From positions 310,001 through 374,000 of the forward strand of contig JAQWQJ010000089.1 in NCBI GenBank assembly GCA_029244725.1: a stretch of DNA of 64,000 bases. The letters are read 5' to 3'. Positions 27,068-38,023 of this stretch are shown here, in pieces. Position numbers and translations under genes: made by a program. The DNA is from Paracoccaceae bacterium. Lineage in GTDB: Bacteria; Pseudomonadota; Alphaproteobacteria; Rhodobacterales; Rhodobacteraceae. The first letter of the stretch is position 1, and every line of letters starts with the position of its first letter. A model generated the notes under the pieces. It saw only the letters and a list, made by a program, of their open reading frames with translations. It did no database searches and was not told where the DNA came from.

Positions 27068-28513
27068 TCAGGTACGCCAGAACTTCGCAGTGAAAATCAC
27101 GAACACCGCGAGGATTTCCAAACGTCCGATCAACATGCCAGCAATAAGTATCCACTTGGCCACGGTATTTATTTCTGCGTAGTTTCCAGCCGGCCCGATA
27201 ATGTCGCCCAGACCTGGTCCGATGTTCGCGAGTGCTGCGGCCGCGCCGGACATTGACGTTACAAAGTCCAAACCGGTCAAGCTAAGGGCTACGGCCAACA
27301 AACCCAGTGTCACTATAAAATACGCAAAAAAAGACATCACAGAACCAAGCACGTCGTCTCCGACTGATCGCCCATTGTAGCGTGGCGTGAAAATTCCATG
27401 AGGCGAGTGAATGCGCTTGATTTGCGCGGCAATCGACGCAAACAGCAATTGGTAGCGGAAAATCTTGATCGAACATGCGGTTGATCCAGCGCAACCACCG
27501 ATTAACCCAATGAAAAAGAACAAAGTAATCGGGAACGATCCCCAGCCCATGTAGTCCGCGCTTGCATATCCCGTTCCCGTCAAAATCGAGACCACATTGA
27601 ACAACACTTTGCGGAAAGGTTCCTCAATTGTGTTCGACTGGGACCATCTCCACAAAGCGATTAATGTAATCAAAACGATCACCGTTAGAAAAAACGCCCG
27701 TATTTGACTGTCATACAGCAAAGGCTTTGCGTCACCCGTTAGCAGTTGAACAAAGCGTACAAAAGGAAGGGCCGCCAAAAGCATAAACACGACCGCCACG
27801 TATTCCACTGCCGGCCCAAACGCACCAATAGATGCATCGTAATTTGCAAAACCACCCGTCGCGATAGTGGTCATAGCATGAGAAATCGCGTCAAACCCAT
27901 TCATCCCAGCAATCAGATAACCAACTGCACAAAGACCGGTTAACGCAAAGTAAATCACAGATATTCGGCTGGAAATCTCTGTTGCGCGTGGCAGGATTTT
28001 ACCCATGGTATCAAAGCCTTCCGAGCGGAAGATCTGCATACCGCCGACCCGAAGTTCAGGCAAAAACACCATGGCCACAACAATGATACCGATCCCACCA
28101 AGCCATTGAAGCAGGGCTCTCCAAATCAAAAGGCCCCTTGGCTGTTCCTCAAGCCCGCTAAGGACGGTTGAGCCTGTTGTGGTCAAGCCAGACATGGCTT
28201 CAAAGAACGCATTGGTAAACGTGCTTCCTGTGGCACCAAAAATAAACGGCAAAGCACCAAATACGGGTAACGCCAGCCAAACACCTGTCGTTAGCAAGAA
28301 CGTTTGCTGGATCGTCAGCCCTTGCTTCACACCGTTGGAACTGGCCAAAGCGATCAATCCGCCTGAGAGCATCGTTATAATGCTCGACTGCAAAAACGCG
28401 CGCCAATGCCCCTGACCGTCATAAAGGTCGATGGCAAAAGGGATTAGCATTGTAGCGCCAAGCGACGCTACAAGCAGTCCGATAACATATCCTACTGGTC
28501 TGAAGTCCATCAT
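27068..28513 (-). CDS. trkH: TrkH-family potassium uptake protein
   Basis: Potassium-translocating membrane subunit of a Trk/Ktr system. The 481 residues contain repeated membrane-pore-membrane units with filter-like loops such as EAMSGLTTTGSTVL near residue 110, IATGGFANYD, and STGYASADY-type and GPGLGDIIGP loops. TrkA, the usual partner, is not in this window. The start has two consecutive ATG codons (28513 and 28510). It ends 3 bases past the convergent pseudo-protease stop and lies 40 bases from folE2. Confidence 0.92.
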   Translation of the reverse strand: MMDFRPVGYVIGLLVASLGATMLIPFAIDLYDGQGHWRAFLQSSIITMLSGGLIALASSNGVKQGLTIQQTFLLTTGVWLALPVFGALPFIFGATGSTFTNAFFEAMSGLTTTGSTVLSGLEEQPRGLLIWRALLQWLGGIGIIVVAMVFLPELRVGGMQIFRSEGFDTMGKILPRATEISSRISVIYFALTGLCAVGYLIAGMNGFDAISHAMTTIATGGFANYDASIGAFGPAVEYVAVVFMLLAALPFVRFVQLLTGDAKPLLYDSQIRAFFLTVIVLITLIALWRWSQSNTIEEPFRKVLFNVVSILTGTGYASADYMGWGSFPITLFFFIGLIGGCAGSTACSIKIFRYQLLFASIAAQIKRIHSPHGIFTPRYNGRSVGDDVLGSVMSFFAYFIVTLGLLAVALSLTGLDFVTSMSGAAAALANIGPGLGDIIGPAGNYAEINTVAKWILIAGMLIGRLEILAVFVIFTAKFWRT

Positions 28514-28553
28514 TCGCGGCAGGGTTGGCCCCTGCCTCCATCGCTGTCAAGGA

Positions 28554-29654
28554 TTAGCCGACGTGAAACAGCGTCGAAAATAATTTCGGATCGAGACTAT
28601 CGACCGCAAATGTTGGCCCCTCGGTCAAGATTGAGACTGCGTCATGGCTGTGCAAGCTCTCTTGATGGCTAGCGACAACGCGGAAATCGCCGACGCGGTT
28701 ATCTGCCTTCATTTGCTCACAAAACAAGCGTGCTGCGTCTTCAACGAAGATCGGATTTGCTGCATTCAATTCTGCAAATGCCTGCTCGTCTTCGCGTTTC
28801 ACCATGACTTGTGTTTCGCTCGGCACGGCCGTTCTGCACATGTCGATCATGTCTTCAAACCAAAGCCGCTCACCTGGGATCAACAAAGCAGAAAGACGCG
28901 CTACCGAACGCTGAGAATGCGGCGTAGCCAATTGGCCACGGAACTGGCGCGCATGCTCTGACAGCTCAAGCGAACAAGGGCAAGTTGATGAATAAACATA
29001 GTCTAAGTGCATGATTTTACGACGAACGCCTGCGTGCTCAATCAGCTCAAGTGCTATGTCGTAATACTGGTATCCGCTAAGCCCTGACCGAAGCGATTCA
29101 ACTTTCATAGGGTATGAAAACCGCATTTGGATACGCGCATCAAAGCTTTCGAGATCATCTTTGTAGGAATCCAAAGCCGATGAAACGACATCAAAGCTGA
29201 ATGTTTTTTCGGAATGGGCATAAAAGCTGCGCATGATGCGCGACATGTTGATGCCCTTCTTCTCAGCCTCAAGGCTGACCGTTCCAGTCACGCTGGTTTC
29301 AAGCGTCAGATCACCGCTCTCACGGGTGTGAAACCGGATCGGCAAACGAAAGTTGGAAATACCAACGTGCTGAATTTGCTGCTTTGATCCCCTAATCAAC
29401 GAGGCCGGACCGTTCTGCAAATCTGGCAATGTGCGCTGATACTCAGGATCAACAACAAAATCGCTGTCGTAGGTACGCGACAAATCAGGGTAATTTGATA
29501 CTTCTTGACCGGGCAACAACCGCGCAATGGCCGGATCGAGAGACGCAATTTCAGTTGGGGTCGCAGTTTTTGCCCACGCTTTTAGCGTCGCGAGAGCTTT
29601 TTCAGCATCCTCAAGCTCAGGCAATACGTCCAGCTTTGGTGTGTGGATATTCAT
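28554..29654 (-). CDS. folE2: GTP cyclohydrolase FolE2
   Basis: Type IB GTP cyclohydrolase I, which makes dihydroneopterin triphosphate, the first step of folate synthesis. The 366 residues contain the catalytic Cys in STCPCSLELSEHAR, GVSNFRLPI-like GISNFRLPI, and MCRTAVPSETQ. FolE2 enzymes work with several metals and often replace zinc-dependent FolE when zinc is scarce; I see no clear Zur box upstream. I use the ATG at 29654, with AGGGTGACGG upstream, rather than the ATG at 29717. Confidence 0.95.
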   Translation of the reverse strand: MNIHTPKLDVLPELEDAEKALATLKAWAKTATPTEIASLDPAIARLLPGQEVSNYPDLSRTYDSDFVVDPEYQRTLPDLQNGPASLIRGSKQQIQHVGISNFRLPIRFHTRESGDLTLETSVTGTVSLEAEKKGINMSRIMRSFYAHSEKTFSFDVVSSALDSYKDDLESFDARIQMRFSYPMKVESLRSGLSGYQYYDIALELIEHAGVRRKIMHLDYVYSSTCPCSLELSEHARQFRGQLATPHSQRSVARLSALLIPGERLWFEDMIDMCRTAVPSETQVMVKREDEQAFAELNAANPIFVEDAARLFCEQMKADNRVGDFRVVASHQESLHSHDAVSILTEGPTFAVDSLDPKLFSTLFHVG

Positions 29655-29796
29655 ATCCGTCACCCTTCGAATTTGGTTCAATCCAACTTGGCCATAATTG
29701 GCCCGCCCTAAACCCATTCACTGAATTTTGGGCCAAGCATATACCAAGAACGGCCTTTATATGTGAAAAGCCGCCAAATTCCAACTTAATGCGTGT

Positions 29797-30972
29797 CTAA
29801 CCAAGGGCGTTGACGAAATCCGCGATCAGATCATCTGTATCTTCGATCCCGATGCTAATTCTGACCAACCCAGGTGTTATACCAAGTTCTACTTTTTGCT
29901 CATCAGGTAAGCGTTGATGTGTCGTCGTTGCTGGGTGGGTGGCAATCGATTTCGCGTCGCCCAAGTTGTTAGAGATAACACAAATCTCAAGCTTGTTTAG
30001 GAAGTCGAAAGCCGCTTCTTGACCGCCCTTCAAATCGACCGACAGAACAGTGCCTCCGGCGCCCATTTGGGTCTGAACAAGGTCATACTGCGCATGATCT
30101 TCCAAGCCTGGATAAATGACTTTCGCAAGCGCATCATGCCCGACCAGTGCTTTTGCAACAGCAGTTGCGCTGGCGGCTTGCGCACGAACGCGAAGGTCAA
30201 TGGTTTCGAGACCTTTGAGCATAATCCAAGCCGTAAATGGGCTCATGGATCCACCGGTGTGCTTCATGAAAGGTTCAAGCGTTTTGCGGATAAACTCTTG
30301 CGTCCCAAGAACCACGCCGCCAAGTGCCCGGCCCTGACCGTCGATGTGTTTTGTTGCCGAATATACAACGACATCGGCACCCAATTCGATTGCACGCGAA
30401 TATACGGGTGTGGTGAAAACGTTATCGACAACGACCGTCGCACCGACTGCATGCGCAAGTGTGCAAACGCCAGCAATATCAATAACTTCTAATGTGGGGT
30501 TAGACATGCTTTCAAAGAAAACCGCCTTTGTGTCTTGGCGCAGAGCGCTTTCCCACTCACCTAGATTGGTGCCATCAACTAAGGTCACTTCGACACCATA
30601 GCGACGCAGTATATCTTCAAGGATATAAAGGCAGGAACCGAACAAAGCCCGAGCGGCGACAACATGGTCACCAGCCTTTAACAAAGACATAAGCGCGCCG
30701 TTTACAGCAGCCATCCCAGAGGCAGTTGCGAATGCATCTTCGGCGCCTTCGAGCATCGCGATGCGCTCTTCAAACATGGCGACGGTTGGGTTGCCGTAAC
30801 GTGCATAAATGAACTCGTCCGGTCCGGCGTTCAAAAAGCGTGCTTCGGCGTCCTGCGCCGTGTCGTAGACAAAACCTTGCGTCAGAAAGATCGCTTCGCT
30901 GACCTCGTTATACTGACTGCGTCTTGTCCCGCCATGCACCAACTTCGTGCGCTTGTTCCAATCTTTACTCAT
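29797..30972 (-). CDS. metZ: O-succinylhomoserine sulfhydrylase
   Basis: PLP enzyme that adds sulfide to O-succinylhomoserine to form homocysteine in methionine synthesis. The 391 residues show the Cys/Met metabolism PLP fold: YARYGNPTVAMFEERIA, FATASGMAAV, the Schiff-base lysine in SATKHIDGQGR, and TTTHQRL near the end. The sequence is typical of alphaproteobacterial MetZ. It is preceded by a SAM-II riboswitch and a terminator, so SAM should repress it. The ATG at 30972 follows AGGCT. Confidence 0.95.
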   Translation of the reverse strand: MSKDWNKRTKLVHGGTRRSQYNEVSEAIFLTQGFVYDTAQDAEARFLNAGPDEFIYARYGNPTVAMFEERIAMLEGAEDAFATASGMAAVNGALMSLLKAGDHVVAARALFGSCLYILEDILRRYGVEVTLVDGTNLGEWESALRQDTKAVFFESMSNPTLEVIDIAGVCTLAHAVGATVVVDNVFTTPVYSRAIELGADVVVYSATKHIDGQGRALGGVVLGTQEFIRKTLEPFMKHTGGSMSPFTAWIMLKGLETIDLRVRAQAASATAVAKALVGHDALAKVIYPGLEDHAQYDLVQTQMGAGGTVLSVDLKGGQEAAFDFLNKLEICVISNNLGDAKSIATHPATTTHQRLPDEQKVELGITPGLVRISIGIEDTDDLIADFVNALG

Positions 30973-30997
30973 CTTAGCCTCCGGCCATTTGGCCAAT

Positions 30998-31030
30998 AAA
31001 AAAACCCCGTTTCGGCCAAGCGAAAGGGGG
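30998..31030 (-). terminator. Attenuator terminator of the metZ leader
   Basis: On the minus strand, CCCC-TTTCG and CGAAA-CGGGG form a hairpin around CTTGGC, followed by seven Ts. It lies directly between the SAM-II aptamer and the metZ start, so the riboswitch probably acts on termination. Confidence 0.85.
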
Positions 31031-31042
31031 TCCCTCGTCTGA

Positions 31043-31095
31043 CCTCTTTAGCGGCATATTTAACGTGGCCCGCAATCCGGTAAACAAATCGCCAC
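31043..31095 (-). ncRNA. SAM-II riboswitch aptamer
   Basis: Read on the minus strand, the P1 arms GTGGC and GCCAC enclose GATTTGTTTACCGGATTGCGG. They are followed by GTTAAATAT and the signature GCTAAAGAGG. This matches the SAM-II (metA-type) consensus pattern GATTT...ACCG.ATTGC...GATAAAT...GCTAAAAAGG as I remember it. It precedes metZ by about 70 bases. SAM-II is well known upstream of methionine genes in alphaproteobacteria. Confidence 0.88.
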
Positions 31096-31170
31096 GGTGG
31101 TCGTCATATACTGACGTGAGATATGGACGTCAACAAAGTAACGCTAGGTAAAAGAAGCTTGGATCACGGA

Positions 31171-31776
31171 TCAATCCTCTTTTTGTTCAACGCCAAATTG
31201 CGAGAACAGTTTGCTTTGGGTCATGAAAAACAAGAACACGGCGGCAGACAGACCAAAGGTCTTAAACGTCACCCAAGTATCGGTGCTAAAGCCACGCCAG
31301 ACGACTTCGTTTAGGATTGCCAGAACAAAGAAGAACAACGCTAAACGCTTTGTGAGGATCATCCAGCCTTCGCTTTTAAGCGGCATTGCTTCCTCCATCA
31401 CGTACTGAAGATAGCTACGCCCTTGAAGCAGCCCAATTGCCAAAGTGCCGCCAAAAAACAGATAGATGATCGTCGGTTTCATTTTAAAGAAACGCTCGTC
31501 GTTAAACCAAACAGAAAGACCGCCGAATACGATAACAAGGACCGCGGTAACGACCTGCATGCGAGATAAATTACCGGTCAATTTCCATAAGATGCCTGTC
31601 GACAACAACAGCAACGGAATAAAGCACGCGGTGACCAGAATGAAACCGCCATATTCAGTGCCCGCTATCGAAAATGTTTGATCCTTAAGGCGACCATAAG
31701 CCACAAAGAACAGCACAACCGGCCCCAATTCGAGCGCCAGTTTAAGCCAAGTATTGATCTTTTTTGCTTCAGCCAT
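31171..31776 (-). CDS. yciB: YciB/IspZ family inner-membrane protein
   Basis: A 201-residue protein with about five hydrophobic segments. It matches the septation protein A (YciB) family: LELGPVVLFFVAYG, KLTGNLSRMQ, FFKMKPTIIYLFFG and LNEVVWRGFSTDTWVTFKTFG. The family has been linked to cell envelope and division functions, but its activity is not settled. AAGGA stands 7 bases before the ATG at 31776; an ATG at 31791 overlaps the upstream stop as TAATG. It is the second gene after a DMT transporter. Confidence 0.9.
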   Translation of the reverse strand: MAEAKKINTWLKLALELGPVVLFFVAYGRLKDQTFSIAGTEYGGFILVTACFIPLLLLSTGILWKLTGNLSRMQVVTAVLVIVFGGLSVWFNDERFFKMKPTIIYLFFGGTLAIGLLQGRSYLQYVMEEAMPLKSEGWMILTKRLALFFFVLAILNEVVWRGFSTDTWVTFKTFGLSAAVFLFFMTQSKLFSQFGVEQKED

Positions 31777-31790
31777 TTCGAAGTCCTTCA

Positions 31791-32696
31791 TTATCCGCCC
31801 ACCTCAACTATCACAGCCCCCAGCGCGATCAATGCCATCAATGCGATTCTACGCGGGCCTACCGTTTCTTTCAGCACCAACCAGCCGATAAGTGCAGCAA
31901 ATATCGTAGAGGTTTCGCGCATGACCGCCGCCTCGCCTACTTTGTCGAGACGCGTTGCAACCATGATTGAACCAAAGCTGGCAAATGCCACTAGACCGCC
32001 GAAGAACCCTCGTATCATAAGAGGGACGGCTGCGGGGCGATCGGTCATCTTCAGCCATCGACGCAACGCATAGGGTGGTATTGCTAAGCCATCTATAAAA
32101 AAGAACCACGCGAGGAACGTGAACGGGTTCGCAGTCGCGCGAATTCCATAGGCGTCATAGGTCGTATAGAGCGCCACAAACAAGCCCGTTGAGAATGCCA
32201 ACGCAAGCGCAAGTCCAAGAGTTTCGCGTTCAGTTGTTAGGAAGATCAAGTTATAGATTGCGAGGCCGAATATACCCGCCAACAATGTCGCGATGCCCAT
32301 CCATTGCCAAAGGGTGAATGTCTCACCAAAAATCAAGTAGGCGCCAGCAACCGTAAAAAGCGGGCCCATTCCGCGCACAATTGGATAGACAACGGTAAAG
32401 GCACCCTTGGAATATGCCATGGCCTGCAGCACTTTGTATCCCACATGTATAACAAACGCGCCGAGGAATATGATCCACATATGAGGCTCGGGCCAAGGAA
32501 CAACGAACAACGCGAAAGGAGCAGCCATCAGACCATAGCTAAAATCAATCGCGCCGCGGCTTAGCCAAGGATCGTGCCGCCCTTTTTGCAGCGCCCCAAA
32601 CACTGCATGAAGAATTGCGGCCGTTAGCGCCAAATACAAAGCCACCTGGTGACCTGGTTGGGTTCCTTCAAGCGATATCAGCCAGTCACTGATCAC
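31791..32696 (-). CDS. EamA/DMT family transporter
   Basis: A polytopic 301-residue DMT-superfamily protein with ten hydrophobic spans. Features include AVFGALQKGRHDPW, VYPIVRGMGPLFTV and ALIGWLVLKETVGPRR. The substrate is unknown. The initiation codon is GTG at 32696. Its stop overlaps an upstream ATG of yciB (TAATG), which indicates joint expression, and it lies 28 bases after ftsY. Confidence 0.85.
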   Translation of the reverse strand: MISDWLISLEGTQPGHQVALYLALTAAILHAVFGALQKGRHDPWLSRGAIDFSYGLMAAPFALFVVPWPEPHMWIIFLGAFVIHVGYKVLQAMAYSKGAFTVVYPIVRGMGPLFTVAGAYLIFGETFTLWQWMGIATLLAGIFGLAIYNLIFLTTERETLGLALALAFSTGLFVALYTTYDAYGIRATANPFTFLAWFFFIDGLAIPPYALRRWLKMTDRPAAVPLMIRGFFGGLVAFASFGSIMVATRLDKVGEAAVMRETSTIFAALIGWLVLKETVGPRRIALMALIALGAVIVEVGG

Positions 32697-32724
32697 ACGG
32701 AGAGTTCAACGTTGGTTCGACAGG

Positions 32725-33936
<1,212 letters not shown>

Positions 33937-34006
33937 GCTGCCGCCTAGTTGCCTCGTGTGGATTCAGTTTCACCTAATGCCGTTTTTGACCATTTGAAAG
34001 GGGGCG

Positions 34007-35419
34007 TTAGAAAAGGTTGCCCTGCTCTGGTGGTTTCCCTTTGCCAGACGCCCTTTTTTTGCCTTGTGCGCCAGTTTTGACTTTGCCGTCATGGAACTCA
34101 ATCTCTAGCGATCCGGCGGCCTCCGCGGCGGCTTTGTTTGTAACAAGACCATCTGCGCCGTGCACAACCGCGTAGCCACGCTTCAAGGTTTCAACATATC
34201 CCATCGCCTGACGTTGCCGATCCAAGGCCGTAAGACGATCACTTAGCTGCCCCAACCGCCGTGTATAGGCAGGTTTGATACGTTCAGAGAGCGCGGAAAG
34301 GCTGCGATGCTCCGCCGTCAAACGTTGCCGAATGGCCCCAATATGCAACCTGCCAGCGTGGCGGCTAAGATAAATTTGGCGGGTTTGCAGACCAGCCTTC
34401 AACGCATTGGGCAAACGTTCGTCCAAGTGATCGATTTGTTGACGATGCGATTGCGTAAGGGTTTCAGCACGGGGCAATGCACGCGATAGGTCGCGAAGAC
34501 GTTCGCCGCGTCGCGTCACACCGGATGTAAGGGCCTGTGTTAGTCGAGCGTCTTGCTGATCAAGCCACGCAAGAAGCTCTAAACGAACAGGTACGGCGAT
34601 TTCGGCGGCGGCTGTAGGGGTTGGTGCGCGTTGATCTGAAACGAAATCAATCAGAGTTGTGTCGGTCTCATGCCCAACCGCTGAAATCAACGGAATCGCG
34701 CTTTCAGCTGCCGCTCGTGCAACAACTTCTTCGTTAAATCCCCAAAGGTCTTCTAGCGAACCGCCCCCACGCGCTACGATCAAAAGATCGGGCCGAGGCA
34801 AAGCCCCGCCAGGTGTCATTGCGTTGAATCCACGAATTGCAGCAGCAACCTCAGGGGCGCACTTGTCACCTTGTACGGCAACAGGCCAAATCAAAACCTT
34901 ACGCGGGAACCTGTCACGTAGTCGGTGCAAAATATCGCGAATAACCGCGCCGGACGGAGATGTCACAACCCCGATAACTTCGGGCAGGTACGGAATGGGC
35001 CGTTTGCGGTCAGTGCCAAACAAGCCTTCAGCCTGAAGCGCAGCTTTGCGCTTTTCAAGCATCGCCATCAATGCACCCATGCCGGCGGGTTTGATGTCCT
35101 CAATAACAATCTGGTACTTGGATTGGCCGGGGAAGGTTGTCAGGCGTCCTGTCGCCACGACCTCAAGCCCTTCTTCGGGCTGAGTTGCTAGGCGCGAAGC
35201 CACACCTTTCCAAATGATTCCGTTGATCACAGCGCGATCGTCTTTGAGGTCCAAATAAACATGCCCAGACCGAGGACGCGAAACCCGCCCTACTTCGCCC
35301 TTTATACGGACATGGGCAAACTCGCCCTCAATCATGCGTTTGATCGCACCTGACAGTTCGGAAACACTAAATTCCGGGGCGTTTTCACCCTCAAGAGGAT
35401 CGTCGATTAAGTCGGACAT
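34007..35419 (-). CDS. xseA: Exodeoxyribonuclease VII large subunit
   Basis: Catalytic subunit of exonuclease VII, which degrades single-stranded DNA. The 470 residues have an N-terminal OB-fold (FSVSELSGAIKRMIEGEFAHVRIKGEVG, about 18-115) and the core with VVTSPSGAVIRDI, LIVARGGGSLEDLWGFN and SAVGHETDTTLIDFVSD. A coiled-coil C-terminal region follows. xseB is not adjacent. It is divergent from purD, with 74 bases between. Confidence 0.96.
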   Translation of the reverse strand: MSDLIDDPLEGENAPEFSVSELSGAIKRMIEGEFAHVRIKGEVGRVSRPRSGHVYLDLKDDRAVINGIIWKGVASRLATQPEEGLEVVATGRLTTFPGQSKYQIVIEDIKPAGMGALMAMLEKRKAALQAEGLFGTDRKRPIPYLPEVIGVVTSPSGAVIRDILHRLRDRFPRKVLIWPVAVQGDKCAPEVAAAIRGFNAMTPGGALPRPDLLIVARGGGSLEDLWGFNEEVVARAAAESAIPLISAVGHETDTTLIDFVSDQRAPTPTAAAEIAVPVRLELLAWLDQQDARLTQALTSGVTRRGERLRDLSRALPRAETLTQSHRQQIDHLDERLPNALKAGLQTRQIYLSRHAGRLHIGAIRQRLTAEHRSLSALSERIKPAYTRRLGQLSDRLTALDRQRQAMGYVETLKRGYAVVHGADGLVTNKAAAEAAGSLEIEFHDGKVKTGAQGKKRASGKGKPPEQGNLF

Positions 35420-35493
35420 TATGCCTACCTTGTGTCTGGCTTCGGCCCACCTTAGAACGCGCGTAAACGACTTCCAAGCTGGAGAATGCCAGA

Positions 35494-36756
35494 ATGAACA
35501 TCCTCATCCTCGGCGGTGGTGGCCGCGAACATGCATTGGCATGGGCCGTCATGCAGAACCCCAAATGCGACAGGTTGATTGTGGCCCCCGGAAATGCTGG
35601 AATTTCGGCGATCGCGGAATGCGCGTCGTTTGACGTTGAGGACGGTGCGGCTGTTACTAATTTCGTCGAAGAAAACACAATCGACTTCGTGATAATCGGA
35701 CCAGAGGCCCCTCTGGCAGCTGGCGTCGCTGACAGGCTGCGGGATGCTGGCGTTTTGGTTTTTGGTCCATCAAAGGCCGCCGCCCAGCTTGAGGCTTCAA
35801 AACGGTTCACCAAAGAAATTTGTGTTGCGGCAAATGCACCGACAGCTGGATACGGTCATTTCACGGATGCGGACGCAGCCAAAGCATACGTAAAGGAGCA
35901 AGGCGCGCCTATTGTGGTGAAAGCGGATGGCCTTGCGGCCGGTAAGGGCGTGATCGTTGCGATGGACGAAGAAACAGCGCTTGAAGCCATAGACGACATG
36001 TTCGGCGGAACGTTTGGTGGCGCAGGTGCTGAAGTTGTCATCGAAGAATTTATGGATGGTGAAGAAGCTTCGTTTTTCATTCTGGTTGACGGCGAAAACA
36101 TTTTACCGATGGGCACGGCGCAAGATCATAAACGCGTTGGCGAAGGTGACACTGGTCTAAACACCGGCGGAATGGGCGCTTATTCGCCCGCACCGGTTTT
36201 GACTGATCAAATTCAATCTGACGTTCTTGAACAGATCATCATGCCGACGGTCCAAGAAATGGCGAAACGCGGGATGCCCTATCAAGGGGTTCTCTATGCG
36301 GGATTGATGATCAAGGACGGCAAGGCGCGATTGGTAGAATACAACGTCCGCTTTGGAGATCCTGAGTGTCAGGTTTTGATGATGCGGCTAGGTGGGCAGG
36401 TTTTGGACATGCTTCAGGCCGCCGCCGAAGGCCGTCTTAACGACACGAAAGCGAACTGGGCCACGGATCACGCGGTGACTGTGGTCATGGCAGCGCAAGG
36501 TTATCCGGGAGCCTTCGAGAAAGGTTCAGCGATCAAAGGTCTGAGCGGGTTGCCAGAAGACAGCTCAAACATGGTGTTTCATGCTGGAACCACACAACGG
36601 GACGGCCAAATTGTTGCATCCGGCGGTCGGGTTCTTAATGTGACTGCACGCGGCGAAACATTGCAGGAGGCACGTGATCGGGCCTATGCCATGGTTGATG
36701 GTATAGATTGGCCCGAAGGATTTTGTCGTCGCGATATCGGATGGCGGGCGCTTTAA
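35494..36756 (+). CDS. purD: Phosphoribosylamine--glycine ligase
   Basis: Second enzyme of purine synthesis, forming glycinamide ribonucleotide with ATP. The 420 residues contain MNILILGGGGREHALAW, the ATP-grasp elements VVKADGLAAGKGVI and EEFMDGEEASFF, and LNTGGMGAYSP and EYNVRFGDPECQ. The ATG has CTGGAG upstream. It is monocistronic here, with the dispersed hairpin element after its stop codon. Confidence 0.97.
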   Translation: MNILILGGGGREHALAWAVMQNPKCDRLIVAPGNAGISAIAECASFDVEDGAAVTNFVEENTIDFVIIGPEAPLAAGVADRLRDAGVLVFGPSKAAAQLEASKRFTKEICVAANAPTAGYGHFTDADAAKAYVKEQGAPIVVKADGLAAGKGVIVAMDEETALEAIDDMFGGTFGGAGAEVVIEEFMDGEEASFFILVDGENILPMGTAQDHKRVGEGDTGLNTGGMGAYSPAPVLTDQIQSDVLEQIIMPTVQEMAKRGMPYQGVLYAGLMIKDGKARLVEYNVRFGDPECQVLMMRLGGQVLDMLQAAAEGRLNDTKANWATDHAVTVVMAAQGYPGAFEKGSAIKGLSGLPEDSSNMVFHAGTTQRDGQIVASGGRVLNVTARGETLQEARDRAYAMVDGIDWPEGFCRRDIGWRAL

Positions 36757-36790
36757 TCTTAGTTCGAATTGCCATGCAATCCGACTGAAA

Positions 36791-36840
36791 CGAGGGGTTC
36801 CACCCCTCGCGCTCCCCGAGGTATTTAAGGCAAGATAAAG
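36791..36840 (+). repeat. Dispersed hairpin element, copy D
   Basis: The hairpin CGAGGGGTTCCACCCCTCG is followed by CTCCCCGAGGTATTT and the tail AAGGCAAGATAAAG. It is more divergent than copies A and B but has the same order of parts. It lies between the purD stop and the convergent FG-GAP gene. Confidence 0.75.
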
Positions 36841-36841
36841 T

Positions 36842-37578
36842 TTAGGGGCAGGTTAGAGCAGAGGTGAGATCTTCTGGTCTGTCATAAGATCCAATTTCTG
36901 AAGAAATTAGTTGCCCATCAGCAGATAGTTTTGTCGCCATGATTTGGCTCCAGTTACCTGAGGCGGTGATGATTTCTAGATCGTTTGCGCACTCTCGTAT
37001 GCCACCGAGGATAAAGTCCCAGCCAATGCGGTGATTGGTATAGCCTGACTGATTGGCAATATTGATCAGCTGCCCTGATTTGTAACGCCATATTCTTAGT
37101 GTTTTGGCGAGATGGGGGCGGTCGATATAGGCAATTTCAATGTGACCATCGCCATCAAGATCAGCAGCCCCAATTGGGGCAAGCCATCGATGTGAGCGGC
37201 CAATGTAGGGCGTTGCCGTGAGCAATCCGTTCTCATCATAGATCGACAGACGCGCACCCAATGTCAGACTGCTTTCAACGGCAATGATCTCAGGATCACC
37301 ATCGAGATCGACATCTACTAACCGTGGCGCAAGATCTTCGAACACGCGGCTTTTTGGCAAGGTGAGGGTTCTAGCACTGCCATCAGACAGGCGAAGCTCA
37401 AGCGCGCCGTATTCAATTGTGTCTCCTAGCACGCCGTGTTGATAGCGCGTTGTCGGCTGGCCGTACGTGGCAGACGTTATGGTTGCAGCTTGCCCCGCGA
37501 CAGCGGACACAGGCACTGCCAAGACACAGGCTAACAGCAGAGCAAGGCGCATAGTTAAAAAGCGCCCTGCACTATGCA

Positions 37579-37579
<1 letters not shown>
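36842..37579 (-). CDS. Exported FG-GAP/VCBS-repeat protein
   Basis: A 245-residue protein with a signal peptide (LALLLACVLAVPVSAVAG) and two visible FG-GAP-type repeats with calcium-loop motifs: VDVDLDGDPEIIAVE (about 88-102) and ADLDGDGHIEIAYID (about 139-153). Such repeats form a beta-propeller. The function is unknown. It starts at the ferredoxin stop as TAATG (37579), with a second in-frame ATG at 37552; either gives a secreted protein. Confidence 0.8.
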
Positions 37580-37923
<344 letters not shown>

Positions 37924-37988
37924 TCAACCCTCTGTAACGAAAGCAAATGGGGGCTTCCATACGCATTTACGACTCATGACGGAAAGGA

Positions 37989-38021
37989 TTGCGACAAAAT
38001 TTGAATGTTCTATATTCGTTC
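37989..38021 (+). promoter_or_regulatory. SOS (LexA) box and promoter before dnaE2 remnant
   Basis: GTTC-TATATTC-GTTC at 38007-38021 is an exact alphaproteobacterial LexA operator (GTTC-N7-GTTC). It overlaps a plausible -10 (TATATT, 38011-38016), with TTGCGA 16 bases upstream as -35. Transcription would begin close to the ATG at 38024, which would make a nearly leaderless message. Confidence 0.72.
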
Positions 38022-38023
38022 TC

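Noticed and set aside
29655-29796. Zur box upstream of folE2
   Set aside because: Only TTGGCC direct repeats are present. No GTTAT-type palindrome typical of zinc regulators was found.
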